Positions 17,709 through 27,830 are shown, counted from the first letter of the stretch. The stretch: 58,479 bases of DNA from Rosenbergiella gaditana (GCF_018494065.1 NZ_JABBFR010000019.1:1-58479), one strand, 5' to 3'. Made by a program: numbers and translations. Notes: a model not told the origin generated them from the sequence alone.

Positions 17709-19142
17709 ATGTCGCAGCAGCATTTAGTATGGTTTCGCCACGATTTACGCTTACGGGATAACCCTGCACTCTCCGCCGCCTGTATCGATAACGAGGCTGA
17801 GGTAATCGCTTTATGGTGTATAACACCGGAGCAATGGCAACAGCACAATGTTTCCGCCCGACAGCTCAACTATCAGTATGATGCATTAGTCGTACTCCAG
17901 CAGGATCTGAAAGAAAGAAGGATCCCGCTGTTAGTTATTGAAACAGCCACTTATCAAACGCTTGAAAAAGAATTCATGCAGTTATGTGAAAAGCATAAAA
18001 TAGATAAAGTGTTCTATAACTACCAATATGAAGTGAACGAACGCCAACGCGACCAGCGTATTGAAGCGCTTTGCCACCAACAAGATATCGTATGCCAAGG
18101 GTTTAATGACTCGACACTCTACCCCCCAGGCTCGGTGCTGACGGGGCAGGGGAAGATGTATCATGTTTTCACTCCCTTTTCCCGTGCGGTCCTCAAGAAA
18201 CTGAGTACAGAAGAGGTAGAGTGCAGCACACTTCCTCAGAAACGTTCCTATCCTTCTTCCGTTAAGCCTTCAGCATTGCCTGACTTTTCGACCAACGAAG
18301 GGAAATACGACTCAAAAAGATTTCCTGCGGGTCACGACGCCGCGTTATCGCGACTGCGTGAGTTTTCAAAAAGTCGAGTAGAGGGTTATGCTGAGCAGCG
18401 TGACTTACCTGCCGAAGATGATACCAGCCGTTTATCTGCAGCCTTGGCGATTGGACTGCTTTCAGCAAAACAGTGTGCGAAACGTGTCATCAATGATCAT
18501 CCTCATGTATTTGAACAGGCTGGTGGGGCGGCGACTTGGTTAAACGAACTGATCTGGAGAGACTTTTATCGTCATCTTTTAGTCGCTGAGCCGCAGCTTT
18601 GTCGCTATAAGCCTTTCCAAACCTGGACGGATCATATTACGTGGCAGAATAACAAAAAGCATTTTTCTGCATGGTGTGAAGGAAACACCGGTTTCCCCAT
18701 AGTCGATGCTGGCATGCGTCAATTGAATCAAACCGGTTGGATGCATAACCGCTTAAGAATGGTATGTGCCAGTTTCTTAGTGAAAGACCTGTTGATTGAT
18801 TGGCGATGGGGAGAGCATTATTTTTCTCAACAACTTATCGATGGCGACTTAGCGGCCAACAATGGGGGATGGCAGTGGGCTGCTTCAACAGGTACTGATG
18901 CGGCGCCTTATTTTAGGATTTTTAATCCTACTCGTCAGAGCGAGCGTTTCGATCCACAGGGCACGTTTATCCATCAATGGCTTCCAGAACTTGAGGAGGT
19001 TCCTGAAAAAAATATTCACGAGCCTTGGTTATGGGCAGATAAACAGAATAAGAAACTTGATTACTCGCGACCAATTGTGGAACATCGCCATGCTCGGGAA
19101 GTGACCCTGCAAGCATTTGAACAGGCGCGAAAACATCGATAA
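17709..19142 (+). CDS. phrB: Deoxyribodipyrimidine photolyase (CPD class I)
   Basis: Repairs UV-induced cyclobutane pyrimidine dimers using blue light. The 477-residue flavoprotein has the N-terminal antenna-binding Rossmann domain beginning LVWFRHDLRLRDNPAL and the C-terminal FAD domain with WLNELIWRDFYRH, the TGFPIVDAGMRQL motif, WMHNRLRM and DGDLAANNGGWQW; the electron-transfer tryptophans are in these segments. Length is close to E. coli PhrB (472). Start 17709 follows AGGCAG; the frame extends to 17682 inside ybgA, but 17709 gives the canonical MSxxHLVWFR start. Cotranscribed with ybgA and probably ybgI. Confidence 0.97.
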   Translation: MSQQHLVWFRHDLRLRDNPALSAACIDNEAEVIALWCITPEQWQQHNVSARQLNYQYDALVVLQQDLKERRIPLLVIETATYQTLEKEFMQLCEKHKIDKVFYNYQYEVNERQRDQRIEALCHQQDIVCQGFNDSTLYPPGSVLTGQGKMYHVFTPFSRAVLKKLSTEEVECSTLPQKRSYPSSVKPSALPDFSTNEGKYDSKRFPAGHDAALSRLREFSKSRVEGYAEQRDLPAEDDTSRLSAALAIGLLSAKQCAKRVINDHPHVFEQAGGAATWLNELIWRDFYRHLLVAEPQLCRYKPFQTWTDHITWQNNKKHFSAWCEGNTGFPIVDAGMRQLNQTGWMHNRLRMVCASFLVKDLLIDWRWGEHYFSQQLIDGDLAANNGGWQWAASTGTDAAPYFRIFNPTRQSERFDPQGTFIHQWLPELEEVPEKNIHEPWLWADKQNKKLDYSRPIVEHRHAREVTLQAFEQARKHR

Positions 19143-19163
19143 TCGTTAGAGTTAGGACAGAGT

Positions 19164-19907
19164 ATGAAAAACACCCTCTTAGAACAGCATATTGACCGTT
19201 ACTTAAACAGTTCTCAATTTAAAGACTACGCGCCTAATGGCCTACAAGTCGAAGGGCGTGAGAGGGTACAAAAAATTGTGACGGGAGTGACTGCTTGCCA
19301 AGCATTACTGGACCGAGCGGTGGAACTGGAGGCTGATGCGATTATTGTCCACCATGGCTATTTTTGGAAGAACGAGCCAGTGGTCATTAAAAATATGAAG
19401 CGTCAACGTCTTAAGACCCTATTGACCCACGACATTAATTTGTACGGATGGCACTTGCCCTTAGATGCTCATCCAGAAGTAGGCAACAACGTGCAGCTGG
19501 CTAAGTTATTAGATATCACGGTTACGGGAGAAATCGAAGCTTACTTGCTTGAAGGCCACTTTGAGAAGCCCCTTAGCGCGTCACAACTGTCTCAACGGTT
19601 AGCCGAGCGCTTACAACGCCAACCCCTATATTGTGGCCCTGACGAAAAAGGGATAATCACACGTATTGCCTGGTGTACGGGCGGCGCACAGGACTTCATT
19701 GAACGAGCGGCAGATGCAGGCGTCGATGCTTTTATTACCGGAGAAGTCTCTGAAAGAACGGCACATATCGCTCGTGAACGCGGGATACACTTCTTCAGTG
19801 CCGGACACCATGCTACCGAGCGGGGAGGGATCCAGGCCTTGGGTGAGTGGTTAACGCGTACGCATGGTGTCGACGTCACCTTTATCGATATTGACAATCC
19901 GGTGTGA
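19164..19907 (+). CDS. ybgI: YbgI, NIF3-family dinuclear metal protein
   Basis: A 247-residue NIF3/DUF34 family protein, E. coli YbgI homologue. The metal-binding residues are visible: IIVHHGYFWK (His-His pair), LDAHPEVGNN with its aspartate and histidine, and the C-terminal GHHATERGGI with its histidine and glutamate. The family is annotated as GTP cyclohydrolase 1 type 2-like, but the function is not established. It begins 21 bases after phr. In E. coli the ybgIJKL genes form one operon; here a 117-base gap separates ybgI from pxpB. Confidence 0.96.
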   Translation: MKNTLLEQHIDRYLNSSQFKDYAPNGLQVEGRERVQKIVTGVTACQALLDRAVELEADAIIVHHGYFWKNEPVVIKNMKRQRLKTLLTHDINLYGWHLPLDAHPEVGNNVQLAKLLDITVTGEIEAYLLEGHFEKPLSASQLSQRLAERLQRQPLYCGPDEKGIITRIAWCTGGAQDFIERAADAGVDAFITGEVSERTAHIARERGIHFFSAGHHATERGGIQALGEWLTRTHGVDVTFIDIDNPV

Positions 19908-20024
19908 GTTACTGTGTTAAATACTCAATAAAACAGGTTTTTATCCCTTACCGCCACCGCCAATAACTGATAAGTTAATATAATGTTTCATAGACCTATT
20001 GTGTTCACCACTAGGGAGTGAGCT

Positions 20025-20681
20025 TTGTCAGCGATGCGTTATTATATGTTGGGCGAAAGAACACTGGTGATTGAGTCCCCGCCACCCGTGTCGCTTTCTC
20101 TGCAACAACGTATTTGGGGGCTGGCTCAGAAGGTTATCCACGAACCGGGGGTGGCGGAAGTCGTTCCCGGTATGAACAACCTCACCATTCAGCTGAACGC
20201 TATTCCTGCCTCGCAACAGGAGGCGATAGCCTTACTCAAAATATGGTGGCAAGAAGCGCAATCATTCCTCCCCCATTCTCGAAATATCGATATCCCCGTT
20301 CTTTACGGTAACTCGGCAGGCCCTGATTTAGTCTCACTGGCCGAGAGGGTGGGATTAACGCCCAAACAAGTGGTTGAGGCCCATAGCGCTGAACGCTACA
20401 CCGTATTTTTCATTGGTTTTCAACCTGGTTTTCCTTATCTTTCGGGGCTATCCCCTAGCTTAGCTTGTCCACGCCATAAAACGCCTCGATTATCAGTGCC
20501 AGCCGGCAGTGTTGGTATTGCGGGGACCCAAACCGGTATTTATCCCTTAACCTCCCCAGGGGGATTGCAAATTATCGGACAGACCTCTTGCCAGTTATTC
20601 AATGAGAAACGCGAACACCCTTTCTTATTGCGCCCTGGCGATACCGTTCGTTTTGTACCGAATAAGGATGGAATATGCTGA
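20025..20681 (+). CDS. pxpB: 5-oxoprolinase subunit PxpB
   Basis: One of three subunits of the PxpABC ATP-dependent 5-oxoprolinase, which opens pyroglutamate to glutamate. The 218-residue protein matches E. coli YbgJ, with the FIGFQPGFPYL motif, VPAGSVGIAGTQTGIYPL and LLRPGDTVRFVP. The start is probably the TTG at 20025: GGGAG lies 6 bases before it, whereas the ATG at 20034 is 15 bases away. Both leave the domain intact. The stop overlaps the pxpC start by 7 bases, implying coupling. The partner PxpA is not adjacent. Confidence 0.93.
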   Translation: MSAMRYYMLGERTLVIESPPPVSLSLQQRIWGLAQKVIHEPGVAEVVPGMNNLTIQLNAIPASQQEAIALLKIWWQEAQSFLPHSRNIDIPVLYGNSAGPDLVSLAERVGLTPKQVVEAHSAERYTVFFIGFQPGFPYLSGLSPSLACPRHKTPRLSVPAGSVGIAGTQTGIYPLTSPGGLQIIGQTSCQLFNEKREHPFLLRPGDTVRFVPNKDGIC

Positions 20682-21607
20682 CGGTGATTAAAGCAGGCTT
20701 AGCCAGCTCCATACAGGATGGCGGTCGGTTTGGTTTGGGTCAATATGGTGTCGGGCGCTGTGGCGCATTGGATTTTCCTGCTATGCAAACGGCCAATATA
20801 CTAGTAGGTAATGATAAAAATCAGGCTGTCATTGAAGTTACACAAGGGAATGCTCTTCTTCGCTTTGAACAATCCTGTTGGTTCGCGCTGACGGGTGCCG
20901 ATTGCCAAAGTCGTTTATCGGGGCAGAGAGTGGCGACAGGTTGGCGATATTATGCTCGAGCAGGTCAGACGTTACATCTGCAGTCCCCTTTGAGAGGAAT
21001 GCGAAGCTATCTGGCTGTTAGCGGTGGATTCGACCTCCCCGAGGTGATGGGTTCACAAAGCACTGACTTGAATGCTGGGTTTGGTGGCTTTCAAGGCCGT
21101 TTTTTACAAAATGGCGACACATTACCTCTGGGGCATGCATCACAACAGTTTGAGTGCTCCATAGGGGTGAGACAGTTACTCTGGGGTAACCGAGTACGTG
21201 TTATTCCTGGTCCGGAGTTCAAACAGTTTACCAACGATTCGCAGCAGGCTTTTTGGCGTACAGGGTGGACATTAACCGCGCAAAGCAATCGGATGGGTCA
21301 TCGACTGCAGGGAAGGGGATTAAAGTTCTCCCATCGTGAAGAGTTGCTTTCCCATGGTGTATTACCCGGGACGATCCAAGTTCCCCCCAGTGGTCAACCC
21401 GTTATCCTGTTAGCCGATGCGCAAACCACTGGCGGTTATGCGCGTATTGGCCAGGTTATTGAGTGTGATCTTTATCATTTGGCGCAATTACGTCCCCGGG
21501 AACCGCTACATTTTCTTTATTGTACCTTAGCGCAAGCACGCGAAGCGGCGCTTGCCCAGCAGCAGGTATTGAATATGATTGAATGGGGCGTTAGTAGACA
21601 CTCCTGA
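20675..21607 (+). CDS. pxpC: 5-oxoprolinase subunit PxpC
   Basis: The 310-residue partner of PxpB (E. coli YbgK; biotin-dependent carboxylase-like fold). Recognisable segments are IQDGGRFGLGQYGV, GALDFPAM, the AVSGGFDLPEVMGS motif and the late PSGQPVILLADAQTTGGYARIG stretch, given here in part as QTTGGYARIG. It overlaps pxpB by 7 bases. In E. coli pxpA (ybgL) follows; here the next gene is a shikimate dehydrogenase-like enzyme after 171 bases with no visible pxpA remnant. Confidence 0.93.
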   Translation: MLTVIKAGLASSIQDGGRFGLGQYGVGRCGALDFPAMQTANILVGNDKNQAVIEVTQGNALLRFEQSCWFALTGADCQSRLSGQRVATGWRYYARAGQTLHLQSPLRGMRSYLAVSGGFDLPEVMGSQSTDLNAGFGGFQGRFLQNGDTLPLGHASQQFECSIGVRQLLWGNRVRVIPGPEFKQFTNDSQQAFWRTGWTLTAQSNRMGHRLQGRGLKFSHREELLSHGVLPGTIQVPPSGQPVILLADAQTTGGYARIGQVIECDLYHLAQLRPREPLHFLYCTLAQAREAALAQQQVLNMIEWGVSRHS

Positions 21608-21778
21608 GGACGATTTGATTGCGTAAAACTTTTTTACGTTTTTTCGACGCTGATAGTAACGACTCTTTGGCTGGTGGCTGTTTATGTTGGCGCATATTGA
21701 CTACACTTATTTAAACACTTTAGAAAAACCGCACCACAAAGGTACCGGTTCCATTATAAAATTGACAAGGAGCTTTAC

Positions 21779-22636
21779 GTGGCAAATAAGATAAACTTTC
21801 TGAGTGATCTGACGGGTTCTTTTTCTTCACCTTGTAGCGAAAACCCGACGGTTCGCATGATCGAAGCGGGTTATCAGAAAGAAGGAATGAATGCGCGTTT
21901 CATCACCTGTGAAGTCGGTCCAGAGAAGCTTGAGCAAGCAATCAATGGCGCGATAGCCATGGGATGGAAAGGTTTTAGCTGCTCACTACCCAACAAACAA
22001 GAAGTCATTCAATATCTTGACGAGCTCGATACCTCAGCCCAAGTCATTGGTGCGGTTAACTGCGTTGTGATTAAAGACGGTAAACTTACCGGTTATAACA
22101 CTGATGGACAGGGCTTTATTGAAGCGCTCAGTGATATTACCTCGGTAAAAGGTAAGCATATTACTTTACTCGGTGCAGGGGGAGCTGCGCGTGCGATTGC
22201 CGTTGAGGCTGCCTTGGCGGGCGCAAAACATATTACTCTGATTAACCGCAATGAAGAGCGCGGCGAGGCCTTAGTTAAACTGATTGAAAAGAATACCGAT
22301 GCGAAGGCTTCGTTCACAAAATGGACCAAGCAAGTAGCGATTGATAGTCAAACTGAGATTTTGGTCAATGCTACGTCGATTGGTTTAAACGATGAAGAAG
22401 CGATTCCAGACATTGATCTCGCATCCATTGATAAAGCGATGATCGTGGCAGATGTGATCCCGAATCCTCCCGAAACAAAATTACTTCGCGAGGCGGGTAA
22501 AAAGGGATGCACTACATTAAATGGCTTAAATATGCTGGTCAACCAAGGCGCACAAAACGTTTATAATTGGTTTGGTAAGAAAGTTGATCGTGCGCCAATG
22601 AAGGCATCGTTAGAAGCGATCTTTAACGCTAAATAA
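21779..22636 (+). CDS. Shikimate/quinate dehydrogenase-like enzyme (AroE/YdiB family)
   Basis: A 285-residue NAD(P)-dependent dehydrogenase. The catalytic lysine lies in SLPNKQ (Lys73), its partner aspartate in GYNTDGQGF (Asp109), and the dinucleotide loop is GAGGAARA at 132-139. SLPNKQ and DELDTSAQVIGAVN are closer to YdiB than to AroE. The N-terminal substrate segment reads GSFSSPCSENPT in place of the usual HSLSPxxHN, so specificity could differ; quinate, shikimate or another polyol acid are options. GTG start with a well-placed AAGGAG ribosome site. A TTGACT box near 21697 may belong to its own promoter. It is not part of E. coli synteny here. Confidence 0.85.
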   Translation: MANKINFLSDLTGSFSSPCSENPTVRMIEAGYQKEGMNARFITCEVGPEKLEQAINGAIAMGWKGFSCSLPNKQEVIQYLDELDTSAQVIGAVNCVVIKDGKLTGYNTDGQGFIEALSDITSVKGKHITLLGAGGAARAIAVEAALAGAKHITLINRNEERGEALVKLIEKNTDAKASFTKWTKQVAIDSQTEILVNATSIGLNDEEAIPDIDLASIDKAMIVADVIPNPPETKLLREAGKKGCTTLNGLNMLVNQGAQNVYNWFGKKVDRAPMKASLEAIFNAK

Positions 22637-22643
22637 GTTGAAA

Positions 22644-22664
22644 GGGGAGAGCATCGCTCTCCCC
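22644..22664. terminator. Stem-loop between the convergent dehydrogenase and gltA genes
   Basis: Perfect nine-base stem GGGGAGAGC/GCTCTCCCC with an ATC loop. Neither side has a long U-run (the reverse side continues CCCTTTC), but its place between two convergent stops suggests a shared terminator. Confidence 0.55.
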
Positions 22665-22680
22665 GAAGCGTGCACTAAAC

Positions 22681-23961
22681 TTAGCGCTTCGATTCAAACT
22701 TACGTTCGGTATAACCCGTATATAGCTGACGCGGACGTGCGATTTTCATTCCTTCTTCGTGCATCTCTATCCAGTGAGAAATCCAACCAACGGTTCGTGC
22801 CATCGCAAAAATAACGGTAAACATCGAGGTGGGGATCCCCATCGCTTTCAAGATCAAGCCTGAGTAGAAATCGACGTTAGGGTATAATTTACGTTCGATG
22901 AAATAGGGGTCGTTCAACGCAATATGCTCAAGTTGCATCGCAACTTCCAATAAATCATCTTTCATTCCTAATTCTTCTAAGACCTCATGGCAGGTTTCAC
23001 GCATAACGGTGGCACGTGGATCATAGTTTTTGTAGACCCGATGACCAAAGCCCATTAAACGGAACGAATCGTTTTTATCTTTTGCTCTACGTACAAATTC
23101 TGGGATATGTTCGACGCTGCTAATTTCTTCGAGCATATGTAATGTCGCCTCGTTAGCACCACCGTGTGCTGGCCCCCATAATGAAGCGATTCCCGCAGCG
23201 ATACAGGCAAAAGGGTTCGCCCCAGAAGAGCCAGCGGTTCTTACCGTTGACGTTGACGCATTTTGTTCATGGTCAGCATGCAGAATAAGAATACGGTCCA
23301 TTGCACGTTCTAATACCGGATTAATTTTGTACTCTTCGCACGGTGTCGCAAACATCATATGCAGGAAGTTCCCGGCATAGGAAAGATCGTTACGCGGGTA
23401 GACAAAAGGTTGCCCAATAGAATATTTGTAACACATTGCGGCAACGGTAGGCATTTTGGACAGTAAACGGAACGCGGCAATTTCGCGGTGGCGAGGATTA
23501 TTGACGTCCATTGAGTCATGGTAAAACGCTGCGAGAGCACCGGTCACCCCACACATAACGGCCATTGGGTGTGAGTCACGACGGAATCCATGGAACAGTC
23601 GGGTGATCTGCTCGTGGATCATAGTATGGCGAGTAACTTGCGTTTTAAATTGTTGGTATTGTTCCGCGGTAGGGACTTCACCATTGAGCAGGATGTAGCA
23701 GACTTCAAGGTAATCGGATTTCGTGGCTAATTCAGCAATAGGAAAACCGCGATGCAGCAGGATACCTTCCTCACCATCAATATAAGTGATTTTGGATTCG
23801 CAAGACGCTGTCGAAGTGAAGCCAGGGTCAAAAGTAAAAACGCCATGAGATCCTAACGTGCGCACATCGATAACATCTTGGCCTAATGTTCCTTTAAGTA
23901 CATTCAGGTCGACGACTGACTCACTAGAGTCGAGTTTAAGTGTCACCTTTTTATCTGTCAT
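22681..23961 (-). CDS. gltA: Citrate synthase, type II hexameric
   Basis: Condenses acetyl-CoA and oxaloacetate to citrate, the entry to the TCA cycle. The 426-residue protein is colinear with E. coli GltA (427). Catalytic residues are visible in GPAHGGANE (His264 equivalent), [13 protein letters not shown] (His305) and NVDFYSG (Asp362). An N-terminal extension typical of the NADH-inhibited hexameric form is present. It has a strong GGAGG ribosome site and is divergent from sdhCDAB across a 607-base control region. Confidence 0.98.
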   Translation of the reverse strand: MTDKKVTLKLDSSESVVDLNVLKGTLGQDVIDVRTLGSHGVFTFDPGFTSTASCESKITYIDGEEGILLHRGFPIAELATKSDYLEVCYILLNGEVPTAEQYQQFKTQVTRHTMIHEQITRLFHGFRRDSHPMAVMCGVTGALAAFYHDSMDVNNPRHREIAAFRLLSKMPTVAAMCYKYSIGQPFVYPRNDLSYAGNFLHMMFATPCEEYKINPVLERAMDRILILHADHEQNASTSTVRTAGSSGANPFACIAAGIASLWGPAHGGANEATLHMLEEISSVEHIPEFVRRAKDKNDSFRLMGFGHRVYKNYDPRATVMRETCHEVLEELGMKDDLLEVAMQLEHIALNDPYFIERKLYPNVDFYSGLILKAMGIPTSMFTVIFAMARTVGWISHWIEMHEEGMKIARPRQLYTGYTERKFESKR

Positions 23962-24568
23962 TTACTGCCTCCAAAAAGAACGATTGGAACGATCTCCAAA
24001 TACTGTTTCGCGAATTTGTTAAAATTTTGTCATCAATTTATATCAAAACTGAGTCAAACGATATAGCGATCATCCGGTGCAATGCGCTGAATAATCATAC
24101 GATATGTCGAGCAATCACAGGGATGCCCTTGTTTTAAAATAATTTTAGCGACTATCTCACAGCGTGAATCTTTCGTAAAAAAAATAAATTTCGTCATCTA
24201 TTCTATTTTTCATAACCTATAGTAATTAAATAGCTAAAAAACTATAACATTTGGTAATGTCGTGGTTTATTGTGTCTAAATGTAAAATAAAGCCTTTATT
24301 TGCATCAAATCAGTGGATTAGCGATAAGTAAATGTCAGTAATAGTGAGTTAGATCACTGATTTGTTTTAATTTACACAAAGAAATTGTAGAGTAATTGTA
24401 ATAAGATTGTGATCTCTCTATAATCCCTACTAGGTCTCCGGATTTACCTGTTTCAGGAGGCACCCAGCGTTTTTTTCGTCTAACACTGGATGTGACTGTT
24501 CTGTAAGTGAGCTTCACCAGAAGTTGGCAAGCAGCAGGGCCGGAGGAGACATAATAAAAAAGAGCTGT
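23962..24568. other. gltA-sdhC divergent control region
   Basis: A 607-base non-coding region that is strikingly AT-rich at 24130-24420. It must hold the gltA promoter or promoters, the sdh promoter (24396-24424) and the long sdh leader. GTTTTAATTTACAC near 24363 resembles half of an ArcA-type sequence, but I do not call it. TTGATATAAATTGATG on the gltA side may contain a -35 element. No credible ORF is present. Confidence 0.7.
24396..24424 (+). promoter_or_regulatory. Sigma-70 promoter of the sdh operon
   Basis: TTGTAA (24396-24401), a 17-base spacer and a perfect TATAAT (24419-24424). Transcription would start near 24431, about 140 bases before sdhC, giving a long leader suited to sRNA and antitermination control as known for E. 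coli sdh. Confidence 0.75.
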
Positions 24569-24958
24569 GTGGGCAAAACCGTGAATAAACAAAGACCTGT
24601 CAACTTGGATCTCTCGACGATCCGGTTTCCCGTTACTGCAATAGCATCCATTCTCCACCGTGTATCAGGCGTAATTACCTTCGTCGCGCTGGGAATCTTA
24701 CTTTGGTTGCTAGGGCTCTCTCTCTCATCTCCAGAAGGTTTCAATCAAGCGGCTGCCATCATGGGAAGTTTCTTCGTGAAATTTATCCTGTGGGGGATCT
24801 TAACAGCACTGGCCTATCATATTGTCGGGGGAATCCGCCATCTGCTTGCGGACTTTGGCTTTATGGAAGAAACCATGGTTGCTGGAAAACGGAGTGCTGT
24901 GGCCTCCTTTATCATTGCAGCCATACTGTCGATTTTAGCGGGGGTTCTCGTATGGTAA
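24569..24958 (+). CDS. sdhC: Succinate dehydrogenase cytochrome b556 subunit
   Basis: A membrane anchor subunit of complex II that binds quinone and heme b. Started at the GTG at 24569 ([15 protein letters not shown]) it has 129 residues, the same as E. coli SdhC; the frame continues upstream to 24524 without homology. Three hydrophobic segments lie at about 32-52, 68-92 and 107-128. The heme ligand is the histidine in ALAYHIVGG (His84 equivalent), and the quinone-site Ser and Arg are in SILHRVSG. The stop overlaps the sdhD start by 7 bases. Confidence 0.94.
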   Translation: MGKTVNKQRPVNLDLSTIRFPVTAIASILHRVSGVITFVALGILLWLLGLSLSSPEGFNQAAAIMGSFFVKFILWGILTALAYHIVGGIRHLLADFGFMEETMVAGKRSAVASFIIAAILSILAGVLVW

Positions 24959-25299
24959 ACAATGTTTCCGCACTCGGAAGAAATGGCGTACATGATTGGT
25001 TATTGCTGCGAGCAGCCGCGATTCTGATTGCACTGTATGTCGTCTATATTCTTGGTTTTTTCGTGGTCAGCGGCCCACTTAACTACGATATGTGGCGCGG
25101 CTTTTTTGCCATGCCTTTTACCAAGGTATTTACGCTCCTCACGCTATTATCGATTCTCATTCACGGCTGGATTGGCATGTGGCAGGTGTTGACTGATTAC
25201 GTTAAAAACCTTGCTGTCCGTCTGGTCGTGCAACTGATTATTATTATCGCATTAGCGAGCTATGCGATTTATGGCACATTTGTGGTGTGGGGTGCGTAA
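24952..25299 (+). CDS. sdhD: Succinate dehydrogenase membrane anchor subunit
   Basis: The second membrane anchor of complex II. At 115 residues it equals E. coli SdhD, starting [16 protein letters not shown]. Three membrane segments lie at about 17-37, 55-77 and 88-110. Heme-ligand histidine is in [16 protein letters not shown], followed by the quinone-site tyrosine in the same stretch. It begins inside the last codons of sdhC and its stop shares bases with the sdhA start (TAATG), so the four subunits are translationally coupled. Confidence 0.96.
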   Translation: MVNNVSALGRNGVHDWLLLRAAAILIALYVVYILGFFVVSGPLNYDMWRGFFAMPFTKVFTLLTLLSILIHGWIGMWQVLTDYVKNLAVRLVVQLIIIIALASYAIYGTFVVWGA

Positions 25300-27065
25300 T
25301 GAAACTGCCTGTTAGAGAATTCGATGCGATTGTGATTGGTGCGGGCGGCGCGGGTATGCGTGCAGCACTACAAATTTCACAATCTGGTCAAAGTTGTGCG
25401 TTATTATCAAAAGTATTTCCCACCCGTTCTCACACTGTTTCCGCACAAGGCGGCATTACTGTGGCATTAGGGAATACGCATGAAGATAACTGGGAATGGC
25501 ACATGTACGACACCGTCAAAGGCTCCGATTATATCGGTGACCAAGACGCTATCGAATATATGTGTAAAACCGGCCCCGAAGCGATCTTAGAGCTTGAGCA
25601 TATGGGTTTACCCTTCTCTCGTTTAGAAGATGGCACCGTTTACCAACGTCCGTTTGGCGGTCAATCGAAGAATTTCGGTGGCGAGCAAGCTGCACGAACG
25701 GCAGCGGCGGCTGACCGTACTGGGCATGCTTTATTGCATACGCTTTACCAGCAAAATTTAAAAAACCATACCACCATATTTTCCGAGTGGTACGCTTTAG
25801 ATTTGGTAAAAAATGCCGATGGAGCAGTAGTAGGCTGTACGGCAATCTGTATTGAAACGGGTGAAGTCGTCTATTTCAAAGCCCAGGCAACGATATTGGC
25901 TACGGGCGGAGCAGGACGTATTTACCAATCAACGACCAATGCGCACATCAATACAGGGGATGGCGTGGGCATGGCGCTTCGAGCAGGCGTGCCGGTTCAA
26001 GATATGGAAATGTGGCAGTTCCACCCAACAGGTATTGCGGGTGCTGGCGTTCTGGTGACGGAAGGCTGTCGTGGTGAAGGTGGATACTTATTGAATAAGC
26101 ATGGTGAGCGTTTTATGGAGCGTTATGCTCCTAACGCCAAAGACCTTGCTGGCCGTGACGTTGTTGCCCGTTCAATGATGATCGAAATTCGTGAAGGTCG
26201 TGGTTGTGATGGCCCTTGGGGTCCACACCTCAAATTAAAACTCGACCACTTAGGCAGCGAAGTCCTCGAGTCACGGCTACCAGGGATCTTGGAACTCTCT
26301 CGCACCTTTGCGCATGTGGATCCCATTAAAGAGCCGATCCCTGTCATCCCAACGTGTCACTACATGATGGGTGGGATCCCGACTAAGGTATCAGGTCAAG
26401 CCTTGACGGTTGATGCCCAAGGTAACGACGTTGTTGTGCCAGGGTTATTTGCGGTGGGTGAGATTGCTTGTGTGTCAGTACATGGGGCTAACCGCTTGGG
26501 CGGTAACTCCTTACTCGACCTTGTAGTGTTTGGCCGTGCAGCGGGCTTACATCTGCAAGAATCGATCGCTTCTCAGGGCACACTGCGAGAGGCGACCGAA
26601 GAAGAGATCGCACAAGCGATGAGCCGTTATCAACGCTGGGAAGATAACCGTGAGGGTGAAGATCCCGCTGAGATTCGTAAAGCACTACAAACCTGTATGC
26701 AACACAACTTCTCGGTCTTCCGTGAAGGCGATGCGATGGCTAAAGGCTTAGAAGAGCTAAAATCGATCCGTAAGCGTTTACACAATGCGCGTCTCGATGA
26801 CCGCTCACCCGATTTTAATACACAGCGTATTGAATGCTTAGAACTCGATAATTTGATGGAAACTGCTTTTGCAACGGCAGTGGCGGCAAACTATCGTACA
26901 GAAAGCCGTGGTGCTCACAGTCGTTTCGATTACCCAGAACGGGATGATGAGAAATGGTTATGTCATAGCCTCTATCTGCCACAGAGTGAGAGTATGACCC
27001 GACGTGAGGTGAACATGCAGCCTACGCTGCGCGAAGCGTTCCCTCCCAAAGTGCGTACTTACTAA
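25299..27065 (+). CDS. sdhA: Succinate dehydrogenase flavoprotein subunit
   Basis: Oxidises succinate to fumarate with covalently bound FAD. The 588-residue protein equals E. coli SdhA. The dinucleotide fold is [12 protein letters not shown] at the N-terminus, the FAD attachment histidine is in [10 protein letters not shown] (His45), active-site residues are in [25 protein letters not shown] (Arg286 region) and [10 protein letters not shown] (His354), and [19 protein letters not shown] closes the FAD site. Start 25299 overlaps the sdhD stop; an in-frame upstream GTG at 25287 lies inside sdhD and is not needed. Confidence 0.98.
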   Translation: MKLPVREFDAIVIGAGGAGMRAALQISQSGQSCALLSKVFPTRSHTVSAQGGITVALGNTHEDNWEWHMYDTVKGSDYIGDQDAIEYMCKTGPEAILELEHMGLPFSRLEDGTVYQRPFGGQSKNFGGEQAARTAAAADRTGHALLHTLYQQNLKNHTTIFSEWYALDLVKNADGAVVGCTAICIETGEVVYFKAQATILATGGAGRIYQSTTNAHINTGDGVGMALRAGVPVQDMEMWQFHPTGIAGAGVLVTEGCRGEGGYLLNKHGERFMERYAPNAKDLAGRDVVARSMMIEIREGRGCDGPWGPHLKLKLDHLGSEVLESRLPGILELSRTFAHVDPIKEPIPVIPTCHYMMGGIPTKVSGQALTVDAQGNDVVVPGLFAVGEIACVSVHGANRLGGNSLLDLVVFGRAAGLHLQESIASQGTLREATEEEIAQAMSRYQRWEDNREGEDPAEIRKALQTCMQHNFSVFREGDAMAKGLEELKSIRKRLHNARLDDRSPDFNTQRIECLELDNLMETAFATAVAANYRTESRGAHSRFDYPERDDEKWLCHSLYLPQSESMTRREVNMQPTLREAFPPKVRTY

Positions 27066-27080
27066 TTGGCGGAGAGACTA

Positions 27081-27794
27081 ATGAAGCTCGAATTTTCTGT
27101 ATATCGTTATAACCCAGAAGTCGATGATGCTCCGCGTATGCAAGACTATACGCTGGAGGCGGAAGAAGGGCGCGACATGATGTTATTGGACGCGCTGATT
27201 AAATTAAAAGAGCAAGACCCAACGCTAGCGTTTCGTCGTTCATGCCGTGAAGGCGTCTGCGGTTCCGACGGCATTAACATGAACGGGAAAAATGGATTAG
27301 CTTGTGTCACACCGGTCTCTGCACTGTCTGGTAAAGGGAAGATTATTATTCGCCCACTACCTGGCTTACCGGTTGTTCGCGACTTAGTCGTCGATATGGC
27401 ACAGTTTTACACCCAATACGAGAAGATTAAGCCTTTCTTGTTAAATGATAATAAAAATCCACCTGCACGTGAATTTTTACAATCGCCGGAAGACCGCGCA
27501 CATCTTGACGGACTGTATGAGTGTATTCTCTGTGCATGCTGTTCTACATCCTGCCCATCATTTTGGTGGAACCCGGACAAATTTATCGGTCCCGCAGGAT
27601 TACTCGCTGCTTATCGTTTCTTAATCGATAGTCGTGACACCGAGACAGAGTCACGTTTGGATAATTTGGATGATGCTTTCAGCGTATTCCGTTGTCATAG
27701 CATTATGAACTGTGTCAATGTCTGCCCTAAAGGTCTCAACCCGACTAAGGCGATTGGTCACATCAAATCCATGTTACTGAAACGTGGTGCATAG
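27081..27794 (+). CDS. sdhB: Succinate dehydrogenase iron-sulfur subunit
   Basis: Carries electrons from SdhA to quinone through three Fe-S clusters. The 237-residue protein has the [2Fe-2S] motif SCREGVCGSD, the [4Fe-4S] motif CILCACCSTSCPS and the [3Fe-4S] cysteines in FRCHSIMNCVNVCPKGLNP. Start 27081 (MKLEFSVYRYNP) follows GGAGAG and gives near the E. coli length (238); the TTG at 27066 in the same frame directly follows the sdhA stop and is not favoured. A hairpin follows before sucA. Confidence 0.97.
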   Translation: MKLEFSVYRYNPEVDDAPRMQDYTLEAEEGRDMMLLDALIKLKEQDPTLAFRRSCREGVCGSDGINMNGKNGLACVTPVSALSGKGKIIIRPLPGLPVVRDLVVDMAQFYTQYEKIKPFLLNDNKNPPAREFLQSPEDRAHLDGLYECILCACCSTSCPSFWWNPDKFIGPAGLLAAYRFLIDSRDTETESRLDNLDDAFSVFRCHSIMNCVNVCPKGLNPTKAIGHIKSMLLKRGA

Positions 27795-27803
27795 CATCAT
27801 CAA

Positions 27804-27830
27804 GCGGGGAGGGTGACTCCCCGTTGTTTT
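27804..27830 (+). terminator. Attenuator-like hairpin between sdhB and sucA
   Basis: Seven-base stem CGGGGAG/CTCCCCG with a GGTGA loop, followed by TTGTTTT. In E. coli much sucABCD transcription reads through from sdh, so this is likely partial. Further along, CAATTCGA (27845) and TCGAATTG (27868) form another inverted repeat, and a separate suc promoter may lie in the 218-base gap. Confidence 0.5.

Noticed and set aside
21608..21778. Remnant of pxpA between pxpC and the dehydrogenase gene
   Set aside because: Only 171 bases, without a recognisable LamB/YcsF-like stretch in any frame.
24703..24951. Extended sdhD start inside sdhC
   Set aside because: The upstream part is an out-of-frame shadow of sdhC; the ATG at 24952 gives the exact E. 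coli length.
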